NCBI GenBank assembly: GCA_031400755.1
Contig: JANNQL010000046.1
Location: 5,004-69,003 of the forward strand
Source of the DNA: VMSU01 sp031400755
GTDB taxonomy: Bacteria; Desulfobacterota; Desulfobulbia; Desulfobulbales; VMSU01
Direction of reading: 5' to 3'
DNA length: 64,000 bases
The notes beneath the pieces were generated by a model. The model saw only the letters and a list, made by a program, of their open reading frames with translations. It searched no databases and was not told the origin of the DNA. The number at the start of each line of letters is the position of its first letter. The first letter of the stretch is position 1. Both the position numbers and the translations under genes were made by a program. Positions 24,912 through 32,191 of this stretch are shown here, piece after piece.

Positions 24912-26962
24912 TGAGGGGTGGTGTTTTGCGTATTGTAGTGAGCATTGCCATCATGGCAGGATGGCTGGCGGCAACTTTTTTGCAGGCGGCAGAGACTGTT
25001 GGTCCAGGGATGGTCATGACTTCAGTACAGACCCTGCCGCGTACCGGGCAGATCTCGACCTATGATCAGACTGGGAAGTTGATTGATTTCCAGGGTTCTG
25101 GACAAGACGGCGAATTCCAGCGGGGCGTGGTCTGGCCCGAGCCTCGTTTTATTGTCAACGGCGACGGCACGGTTTCAGATTCACTAACCGGTTTGATGTG
25201 GCTCAAGGATGGCAATTGTTTTGGCGATCTGCCATGGCCCACTGCCTTGCAAATGGTGGTTGATTTCAATAAGAACAACGCGTTGTGCCATGGCTTCAAG
25301 ACTGACTACCAAGACTGGTTCCTGCCAGACATCAATCAGTTGGCCACACTGTTTGATGCCCAGGTCGGGGTGACGAGCGATTATCTCCGGTTGGGTGGGT
25401 TTACCAGTTTGCAGCGAGGCATCTATTGGTCGGCAACGGCCTATTTGAACAGATTGAATGCCTGGGGCGCAAATTTTACAAATGGTTCAATAGCGTCCCA
25501 TAATAAGTTGGAGCGCCATTTTTTGCTCATCGCCAGGGTGGAGAAGGCTGAAAAAACTATAATTGCCAAGGTTGGGGCCCGACCAGTCGCGCCTGAGTCC
25601 GTTCCGGCACTGACCCAGTCGGGCCAACGTTTTGTTGATAATGGTGATGGCACGGTGACGGATGGATTGACGGGCTTGATGTGGCTCCAGGATGCTTCGT
25701 GCTTGTCGACGCTTGATTGGCAGGGAGCGCTGGCGGCCATGCAGCTTTTGAATGGTGGGCCAGGGGAATCGGGCTGCCCGTCATTATCAAAAAAATATTC
25801 GGATTGGTCCTTGCCGAATGCGATCGAACTAAGGAGCCTGATTGATTATGAAGCTGACTATCCGGCCCTGAGTTCTGGTCATCCATTTAAGGCGGTGGCT
25901 GCTTCTGGGTATTGGACGGCAACCACGGCGACAGCAATCCCGGAGCAGGCCTTTATGGTCGATCTTGACACCGGGGCAATGTCGATGGCGCCAAAGACAG
26001 CAAAGCATCATGCCTTGCCGGTACGACAGGTTGTCCCGCCTCCTCTGGACCGGCCTCGCAAGGAGTCTGGGAAGGGGGGCAGTCTGGGAGTGGCCGAACA
26101 GTATTTGCTGGCGCTTGACCCTGAAATGCCCAGCGAAATCCATTGGCCTCCGGGGCCCAGGTTTTTCAACAACGGTGATGGCACCAGCATGGACTCTATC
26201 ACCGGAGTCAACTGGCTGACCGATGCCAATTGCTTTGGTAAAAAAAGTTGGAAAGAGGCGGCTGCGATACTAAAAAATTTTAATTCTCGCCCGAAAACAT
26301 TCAAGTGTGCCGAATATGAGGCCGGGGTTGATGACTGGCAGCTGCCAACACTTGTTGAAATGAGTGATTTGGTCAATAAGGATGAGGAGAACAGAGAGGA
26401 ATGGCTTAATCAACAGGGGGTGAAAAATGTCCAAGGCAGCGCCTATTGGACCGCCACTGAAAATCCGCTCAATCTTTATTTTGCCGATGCCATTATTCTG
26501 AAAACGGCTAAGGCCGGCAATTATCCAAAATCTTTGAGGTTCTTTATTTGGCCCAAGCGCAAGGCCCAGAAGGGTAAGGAGCCGAATGAACCCTTGTTAA
26601 ATCTGACGGCCAACGCCATCAGTGATTTTGTTACCCTGTCTCCGAAAGATCCGCTCTCTCTGGTTGTCTATCTCCACACCTTTGGATTGCGGAGGCCAGC
26701 TGATTTTTGGTTCTGGTATGATACGCCTGACGAAAAACGATTGTGGCTCACACCCATTAGGACTTGGACCGACAAGGTCACCTCGGTCTATCAAGGGCCC
26801 CTGTTTAATCTCAAGACCTACGAGATCTATCGGGCTGGGGCCAATGGCTTGGCCCCAGGGGTCTATGATTTTCATTTTGCGGTGGATACCATCCCTAACG
26901 GTATCTTCGACGAACCGCGTTATGAGGTCAAGGTGTCGGTGGTCATTCCCGACGGTCAATAA
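24908..26962 (+). CDS. Secreted protein with three DUF1566 domains
   Basis: The 684-residue product has a signal peptide (to about 28, LQAAET). Three DUF1566 (Lcl C-terminal-like) domains follow, at about 75-215, 230-375 and 415-540, each opening with F..NGDGT..D..TG..WL.D..C and containing W.LP...E(L). The fold is related to C-type-lectin-like modules found in bacterial adhesins. The last 110 residues (LSPKDPLSLVVYLHTFG to the end) form a separate beta domain. It is translationally coupled to the MORN gene and probably works with it at the cell surface. Confidence 0.87.
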   Translation: MMRGGVLRIVVSIAIMAGWLAATFLQAAETVGPGMVMTSVQTLPRTGQISTYDQTGKLIDFQGSGQDGEFQRGVVWPEPRFIVNGDGTVSDSLTGLMWLKDGNCFGDLPWPTALQMVVDFNKNNALCHGFKTDYQDWFLPDINQLATLFDAQVGVTSDYLRLGGFTSLQRGIYWSATAYLNRLNAWGANFTNGSIASHNKLERHFLLIARVEKAEKTIIAKVGARPVAPESVPALTQSGQRFVDNGDGTVTDGLTGLMWLQDASCLSTLDWQGALAAMQLLNGGPGESGCPSLSKKYSDWSLPNAIELRSLIDYEADYPALSSGHPFKAVAASGYWTATTATAIPEQAFMVDLDTGAMSMAPKTAKHHALPVRQVVPPPLDRPRKESGKGGSLGVAEQYLLALDPEMPSEIHWPPGPRFFNNGDGTSMDSITGVNWLTDANCFGKKSWKEAAAILKNFNSRPKTFKCAEYEAGVDDWQLPTLVEMSDLVNKDEENREEWLNQQGVKNVQGSAYWTATENPLNLYFADAIILKTAKAGNYPKSLRFFIWPKRKAQKGKEPNEPLLNLTANAISDFVTLSPKDPLSLVVYLHTFGLRRPADFWFWYDTPDEKRLWLTPIRTWTDKVTSVYQGPLFNLKTYEIYRAGANGLAPGVYDFHFAVDTIPNGIFDEPRYEVKVSVVIPDGQ

Positions 26963-27831
26963 TAGCTCCCACCCTTTAACCAACCTGCCAGATTGGTGGC
27001 CAATTGTTGATTGGGGCCGACCAGAAAGCGGTTCTGGAAGATGGCGTCATCCGCAAAGACAATGAAGTGGCCATGACCAAGTTGGCCGGTCACCACTACG
27101 CTGAAGGCCTGGTTTGCATCCCCTGGGTCGAGGCCCTGGTTGTCATTGAGGTCTACCCAGGCCTGGGGGTTGGTCTTGGCAATGACATTAGCCGGTTGTT
27201 CGGTGTTCAAGGCCCAGCTTCCATAGAGATTGATCTGGGTGAGTCCTTTGGTCAGCGGGTGCGGGGCTAAGTCAGTGACAAAAAAATCAGTGTTCGTTTC
27301 AGGCTCTAGCAGGTTGGTCTGTTCGTGGACCACGCTATTTGAGACATCTACTCCCAAGTTATTCAGCAATGGCGCTAGCGGCGAGCCGATATGCAGCATT
27401 ATGCAGAGCTGGCCGCCACGATCAAGAAATTTCTGGATGACTTTGATCTCGGCCTCACTGATTGGCTTAAAGGCCCCCGAGATGATCAGGGTTGAAACAT
27501 TGGTCAGGAATTCATCTGTGAAATCCTGATCAGGAGAAGATGCCTTGACCTGGAAACCCTCCTTCGTAAAGGTCTCCCCGAGTTTTGACAGATCGAGCTC
27601 GCCCTTATTTCCTACCAAAAAATGTTGGCCGTGCCCCTGGTCGAACAAGGCCACCGGTGGTGGCAACGGCGCCCGTTTGCAGGCGGCAAGTGGCAATAAT
27701 ATTAGCGCCAGGCCAAGGACGAAAAATCGGCTTATGGCCCATGATGTTCGTCCGCATTGCCTGGTGGCGAGCCATCTTGTAGTGTTTGGTTGCGCTACCC
27801 TGCCTGTCATTTTTTTAAATAGGTACTTCAT
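26956..27831 (-). CDS. DUF4350-like lipoprotein
   Basis: The 291-residue product has a basic, unusually long N-terminus, then a hydrophobic segment ending LLPLAAC, a lipobox with Cys about residue 51, so it is probably a lipoprotein. The mature part, VALFDQGHGQHFLVGNKGELDLSKLGETFTKEGFQV, TLIISGAFKPIS and FLDRGGQLCIMLHIGSPLAPLLNNLGV, matches the GATase-like fold of DUF4350 and related domains, which lack a catalytic role in most cases. It converges with the DUF1566 gene, overlapping it by 7 bp. A shorter start inside the long N-terminus is possible. Confidence 0.75.
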   Translation of the reverse strand: MKYLFKKMTGRVAQPNTTRWLATRQCGRTSWAISRFFVLGLALILLPLAACKRAPLPPPVALFDQGHGQHFLVGNKGELDLSKLGETFTKEGFQVKASSPDQDFTDEFLTNVSTLIISGAFKPISEAEIKVIQKFLDRGGQLCIMLHIGSPLAPLLNNLGVDVSNSVVHEQTNLLEPETNTDFFVTDLAPHPLTKGLTQINLYGSWALNTEQPANVIAKTNPQAWVDLNDNQGLDPGDANQAFSVVVTGQLGHGHFIVFADDAIFQNRFLVGPNQQLATNLAGWLKGGSYY

Positions 27832-27902
27832 GTGTCCTCCGTGATGGTGATGGCGGTTGTGGCGAATCGCATATTCGTCACGGTAAAAAACCTCGCCTTT
27901 TG

Positions 27903-29585
27903 CTATTTGCCTGCTGCTTTTTGGATCGGAAAGCTGAGGGTAAAGGTGGTGCCATGACTTGAGGTGTCAGTCACCTCTATCTTGCCCTGATGGCTTTTCA
28001 TGATGCCATAACTGACCGACAGGCCGAGGCCGGTGCCTTCCACAGCTGGTTTGGTGGAGAAAAATGGTTCAAAGATATAGATGATGTCGGAATCAATGAT
28101 GCCCTTGCCGGTATCGCGAATATGGAGAAGCACGGTCTGGTTGGTATGCTCGGTGGTTATGAGGATTGAACCGCCATGGTCAGGGATGGCCTCCTGTGCG
28201 TTATTCAAGCAGTTTAAGATGACCTGCTTGATTTGGTCGTGAACTGCATGGATCATGGGAAGCGCCGGGTCGAATTTTTTTCTGACCACGATTCGTTTTT
28301 CCTTGAAGCCTTTTTTGCAGAACAGGAGCATATAATTGATTGCCTGGTGCAGGTCCATGGGGGCCATGGCGCCGGTGGTTGGGCGGTTGAAATTCTGCAG
28401 ATTGCTGATCAGGTCTTTGACCCGCTGGCATTCCTGGATGGCCAGTTGCAACAATTCGGCATCGTCTTGGTCGAAGGTTGTGGTCTTCTGGATGCCTTTC
28501 AAGAAGTTGCGGATGCCGATGATCGGGTTGCCAAATTCATGGGCGATGGAGGCGGCCAATTTGCCGACGGCGCTTAATTTTTCGGCATGGAGCAACTGTT
28601 CATAGGTCTTTTTGAGCTGTAAGGTCCGCTCTTCTACCATATTCACCAGGATGGTCTGGTAACTCAGGATCTCCTGCTCCATGGTCTTACGGCTGGTAAT
28701 GTCTTGCAGGGTTTCGACTGCGCCGATCAGTACCCCCGAACGGCTCTTAATTGGGGCTGCCGTGAAAAAGAGCCAGGTGCCCTTGCCGTTCAGCTCAAAA
28801 AAATCTTCAACTTCGTAAGAGTCCTCCAGGAGTTTCGAACGCAGATACTTATGAGTATAGAACTGGCGAATTTTCTCTTCCGGGGCCTGGTCGAGAATAA
28901 GGTCGGCCATGGTGGGTCGTTCGTAGGCGTAAAAGGCCTTCCATTGTTCGGTGGTACCCACTGTCTCAGCACTCGAAATACCGGTCAGCCGTTCAAGCGC
29001 CTTGTTCCAGTGAGTAATACGATGGTTCTGGTCAATGACGAAGGTTGGAATGGAATTGCCGTGAATGATCTGGGTCAAGCGGTCTTTGTTTTCCTGGAGG
29101 CTATCTTCGGCCTGTTTGCGATCATATATCTCTTTGGCCAACAGGACATTGGCCTCACTATGATTAGTTGCCAAGCGTAATTGATCTGCAAGCCGTTGGC
29201 TGGCAAGCTCAAGCTGAGCTTCTTTTTTTTTGCGTTCTGTGTCCTTATGGATCAATAGCGACCAGCCGTCACCGTTGTTAAGGTGGATTGGGGCAAAACT
29301 CACGATGAAATTACGACAGTCCCGGTCAAGGATGGCGTCGTAAGTATGGCTGATCTTGGTAGGTTGGGATCCCAGTCCCTTGGCGGTCAGTTTCGGCCAA
29401 AGTTCTTGAACTGATTGGGGGATTTGCTTAAAAAAATTGCGGTTGGCGATAAAGGCAATCGATAGAATATCGGTACAAAAACGAAACCAGGCTTGATTGG
29501 CGAAAAGGACACTGCCGTCGTTGGCGCAGCAGATAAAAGGCTCTGGACGGTGTTGAAGGATGGAGTCGATGGACAAGTTTTTCAT
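27903..29585 (-). CDS. Soluble PAS-domain histidine kinase
   Basis: The product, 560 residues from ATG 29585 (564 from a TTG at 29597), has no membrane helix. It has a PAS-like domain (about 1-110), a coiled coil, a second PAS domain (about 175-305), a coiled coil, the H-box AASIAHEFGNPIIGIRNF, and an ATPase domain with N box LNCLNNAQEAI, DTGKGI, FFSTKPAVEGTGLGLSVS. It should autophosphorylate on the H-box His in response to a cytosolic signal. No receiver gene is adjacent. The terminator of the cytochrome operon lies upstream, so it has its own promoter. Confidence 0.9.
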   Translation of the reverse strand: MKNLSIDSILQHRPEPFICCANDGSVLFANQAWFRFCTDILSIAFIANRNFFKQIPQSVQELWPKLTAKGLGSQPTKISHTYDAILDRDCRNFIVSFAPIHLNNGDGWSLLIHKDTERKKKEAQLELASQRLADQLRLATNHSEANVLLAKEIYDRKQAEDSLQENKDRLTQIIHGNSIPTFVIDQNHRITHWNKALERLTGISSAETVGTTEQWKAFYAYERPTMADLILDQAPEEKIRQFYTHKYLRSKLLEDSYEVEDFFELNGKGTWLFFTAAPIKSRSGVLIGAVETLQDITSRKTMEQEILSYQTILVNMVEERTLQLKKTYEQLLHAEKLSAVGKLAASIAHEFGNPIIGIRNFLKGIQKTTTFDQDDAELLQLAIQECQRVKDLISNLQNFNRPTTGAMAPMDLHQAINYMLLFCKKGFKEKRIVVRKKFDPALPMIHAVHDQIKQVILNCLNNAQEAIPDHGGSILITTEHTNQTVLLHIRDTGKGIIDSDIIYIFEPFFSTKPAVEGTGLGLSVSYGIMKSHQGKIEVTDTSSHGTTFTLSFPIQKAAGK

Positions 29586-29612
29586 TATTACGGGCAAGCG
29601 ACCTTAAGCCAT

Positions 29613-29653
29613 AAAAAAAGGGGATTACCATTAACTACGGTAATCCCCTTTTT
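29613..29653 (-). terminator. Rho-independent terminator of the cytochrome operon
   Basis: AAAAAGGGGATTACC pairs with GGTAATCCCCTTTTT across a short loop. On the minus strand the stem is followed by a run of T, so it ends the transcript of the 16-haem cytochrome gene, 165 bp downstream of its stop. A second hairpin, ATGCCATGCA(29731-29740)/TGCATGGCAT(29754-29763), lies between them in the 3' untranslated part. Confidence 0.75.
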
Positions 29654-29816
29654 ACTTTCTATTGAGAATTTTTACTACTTATTTTTTTGTCAAAATTACT
29701 GCTATTTTGCTGCTCATAACGGTTAAGGGCATGCCATGCAAGGCATTGCTTGGTGCATGGCATCTCCCCTAGTGCAAGTCAAAATGGCAGATTCAGCAGG
29801 TTTTCTATCAAGGCCA

Positions 29817-31040
29817 TTACTTTTTCACGGTGGTCAGGGCACCTTTCCGGCCTTCCGCGGTCAAGCTGCCTTCCTTGTCGTCTTTCATCCGGCCCTTAAT
29901 CTTATGGGCAATATCGTGGCAGCCAGCACATTTGCCAGCGAATTGGGCAACCATGGCTTCACCGTGCGGATTGCCATGGCATTTCTGGCAGGTAGGTATT
30001 TCACCGTGTTTCGGATGGCAGAAAGAACAGGTTTGATTGGTGTGTCTGGTTTTGTTCTGCACCAGGGTGTTAAAGACCTCAGTATGACAACCGCCACAGA
30101 CTTCCTTCGGCTCCGTAATGCTGAAGGAGATGTTGAGCGGGTCATGGGGGTTGGTGTGGCAGCGCAGACAATCTTCATCCTTGAGCTTGGCCCGGTGGCC
30201 TTCCTGGTCGTGACACTTGGCGCAGGAAGGGATCTTGCCATGGACATCATGGCAGGAAGCGCAGGTAATTTCAGTATTGTGTTTGGATTTTGATTTGGCC
30301 AGGGTCTGGTAAATCTGAGCATGGCCCTCATTCTTATGGCAGGTGCCGCAGTATTCCTTTGGGGTATTTTCAGCGTAGGTAATGACCATCGGCTTATGGG
30401 GACCGGCATGGCAAGTCATACAGACCTTTGGCTCAACCCCGACCAGATGATAGGGCTTGCCGCCTTCCTTGCTGTGGCAGCTGAGACAGCTCGGGATAAA
30501 TCCATGCTTGGTGTGGCAGTCGCCGCACGCCATGGCGGTATGCTTGCTGGGGAAGTCCTTCAAGGCCTTAGGCGGAGCACTGTGGCAGTCGCCGCACAGG
30601 TTGGGCTTTACGCCCGGCAGATCAAGGGGGGCATGGGCGTTGGAATGACAGTTGTGACAGGTCTTGGTCTCTTCCTTGTCGCCATGGGGATAGCCGTGGC
30701 AATCTACACATTTGGGGAGGGCATCGGCGTACTCTACCTTGCCAGGGGCATAGGTGTGATAGACTTCGTGGCAGAAGGTGCACTCTTTCTGATGTCGTTG
30801 GCCGGATGCCTTCAGCGTGTTGAAAACCCCAATGTGGCACTGGGCGCATTGCTGCATTGTTAAGGGTTGGACCGTTTGGTTGAAGAGAGCGGGGCGAGGC
30901 GGGACCTGCTTGATCTTGTCGGTAAGGTCGATCTTGCCGGTTTTGGCTTGGGCGGCGGTAAAGCCCAGGACGATCATTGCCCCAGCAAGAAGGCAACAGA
31001 GGCCTAGATAACAACGAAATGCGTGTGCTGTCTTTTTCAT
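29817..31040 (-). CDS. 16-haem c-type cytochrome
   Basis: From ATG 31040 the product is 407 residues with a signal peptide ending AAQA (about 31). I count 16 CXXCH motifs, from CAQCH to CAGCH, spread evenly to the C-terminus, with extra His residues near the motifs (KCVDCHGYPH, RCHTNPHDP) as distal ligands. The haem spacing repeats in blocks (GG.CHTEVFNTL..KT.H..Q.CSFCH resembles the N-terminal AQCHIGVFNTLKASGQRH..ECTFCH), so it grew by duplication. It is a periplasmic or outer-surface electron carrier. The ATG follows a GGGAGAAA site; the open frame further upstream is not used. Confidence 0.94.
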   Translation of the reverse strand: MKKTAHAFRCYLGLCCLLAGAMIVLGFTAAQAKTGKIDLTDKIKQVPPRPALFNQTVQPLTMQQCAQCHIGVFNTLKASGQRHQKECTFCHEVYHTYAPGKVEYADALPKCVDCHGYPHGDKEETKTCHNCHSNAHAPLDLPGVKPNLCGDCHSAPPKALKDFPSKHTAMACGDCHTKHGFIPSCLSCHSKEGGKPYHLVGVEPKVCMTCHAGPHKPMVITYAENTPKEYCGTCHKNEGHAQIYQTLAKSKSKHNTEITCASCHDVHGKIPSCAKCHDQEGHRAKLKDEDCLRCHTNPHDPLNISFSITEPKEVCGGCHTEVFNTLVQNKTRHTNQTCSFCHPKHGEIPTCQKCHGNPHGEAMVAQFAGKCAGCHDIAHKIKGRMKDDKEGSLTAEGRKGALTTVKK

Positions 31041-31085
31041 TTTTCTCCCTCTCTTTTTGTGTTGATAACTGTAGAAATATTCTTC

Positions 31086-31139
31086 CGGGCAAAAAGCAAT
31101 GGCCAACTTAATGATCAGCTGGCCATTGCTTTTTGCCCG
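31086..31139. repeat. Perfect 20-bp inverted repeat between the cytochrome genes
   Basis: Arms 31086-31105 and 31120-31139 are fully complementary over 20 bp, with a 14-nt loop. The arms read CGGGCAAAAAGCAATGGCCA and its complement. It sits 25 bp after the 12-haem gene and 46 bp before the 16-haem gene, so it would form a very stable hairpin in a shared mRNA, suited to partial termination or to protecting segments from RNases. Confidence 0.7.
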
Positions 31140-31163
31140 AGGGCTAACTCATGCGCGTTTTAG

Positions 31164-32075
31164 TTAGAACACCAAATCGTGCGGGTTCTTGTGGCACTTC
31201 AGGCAGTCGCTGTTGAATGCATTCAACATGGCATTATCATGGGGTTGCTTGTGGCAATCGCTACAGTTTGGCACGGTCGGATGCTTGGTCTTGTGACAGA
31301 AGGCGCAGTTGAGGGTCCCGTGTTTGGCCTTGCTCTTGGATAGCATCTCAAAGAGCTCGGTGTGACAGGCGCCGCAGAATTTGGATTTGGTGTCATCTGC
31401 ATACAAAATGTTGAGCGGGCTGTGGGGCTTATGGCAACTCAGGCAATCTTCATAGGTCATGAAGTCGGCATGGGGCTTGTGGCATTCCATGCATTTCTTG
31501 ATCTGTTTATGCTTGGTGGGATGACATAAGGTGCAATTCTTGGCGCCGTGTTTGCTGGGGAATTTCGCGAACTCCGTGCCCTTATCAGGATGGCAGCTCT
31601 TGCAGGCGACACTGACCGGTGGCACGTCATCGACGGTTATATCCAGAGGTGTGTGCGGGTTACGGTGGCAGCCTAAGCAATTAGGGAGCTTGAAATGGTC
31701 CTTGCTATTGGGGGCGTGGCACATGGAGCATTGCGGAATGGTCTTTTGGCCGAGGGGAAGATGCTCAAGATGGCATTCCTGACAGGTGATTTCGGTCTTG
31801 TGTTTGCCGCCGTTACGTTGAATGTCAGCGGGTTGGCTGTCGTGGCATTTGATGCAATCGGTATTTTGTAGTTCTGTCTGGGCCTTGGTTGCCAGCAAGG
31901 TCTTTTCTTCGGCACTGGCCTCTTTTTTACCTGCCGTGGCCGTGGCTTTTTCCGTTTGCACGGCTGCCGCGGGTGGGGTTGGTTGAGTTTGTACACAGCC
32001 CCAAAAAGCAAATGATAGGCTGGTGATGAATAAGACCTTGCTGATAATTTCTGGATAAATACGTTTCCCTGACAT
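31164..32075 (-). CDS. 12-haem c-type cytochrome, probable lipoprotein
   Basis: The 303-residue product has a hydrophobic N-terminus ending SFAFWGC, a likely lipobox (Cys about 27), then a Pro/Ala/Thr/Lys-rich linker (to about 70). I count 12 CXXCH motifs from CIKCH to CLKCH. Segments such as KFCGACHTELFEMLSKSKAKHGTLNCAFCH match the 16-haem neighbour, so the two are paralogues. It may be anchored to the outer membrane and hand electrons to or from the soluble partner (inference). AGGAGAAAGG precedes the ATG. Confidence 0.92.
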   Translation of the reverse strand: MSGKRIYPEIISKVLFITSLSFAFWGCVQTQPTPPAAAVQTEKATATAGKKEASAEEKTLLATKAQTELQNTDCIKCHDSQPADIQRNGGKHKTEITCQECHLEHLPLGQKTIPQCSMCHAPNSKDHFKLPNCLGCHRNPHTPLDITVDDVPPVSVACKSCHPDKGTEFAKFPSKHGAKNCTLCHPTKHKQIKKCMECHKPHADFMTYEDCLSCHKPHSPLNILYADDTKSKFCGACHTELFEMLSKSKAKHGTLNCAFCHKTKHPTVPNCSDCHKQPHDNAMLNAFNSDCLKCHKNPHDLVF

Positions 32076-32142
32076 TCCTTTCTCCTAAGGCTTTCTGCGT
32101 GAATGAGAACAGTGAATAAAAAAAATTAATTTTGTCTAACAC

Positions 32143-32177
32143 ACCTAGCTTCCTATCGCAAGCGAAAAAAGCTAGGT
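32143..32177 (-). promoter_or_regulatory. Hairpin between hybrid kinase and cytochrome genes
   Basis: ACCTAGCTT(32143-32151) pairs perfectly with AAGCTAGGT(32169-32177). It lies 15 bp after the stop of the hybrid kinase on the same strand, followed further on by a T-rich stretch, so it may be a weak terminator or part of the cytochrome leader. Confidence 0.4.
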
Positions 32178-32191
32178 TTTGCCGGTTAATT

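Noticed and set aside
30321..30863. Plus-strand frames across the cytochrome genes
   Set aside because: They are mirrors of the regularly spaced CXXCH codons on the minus strand and carry no family feature.
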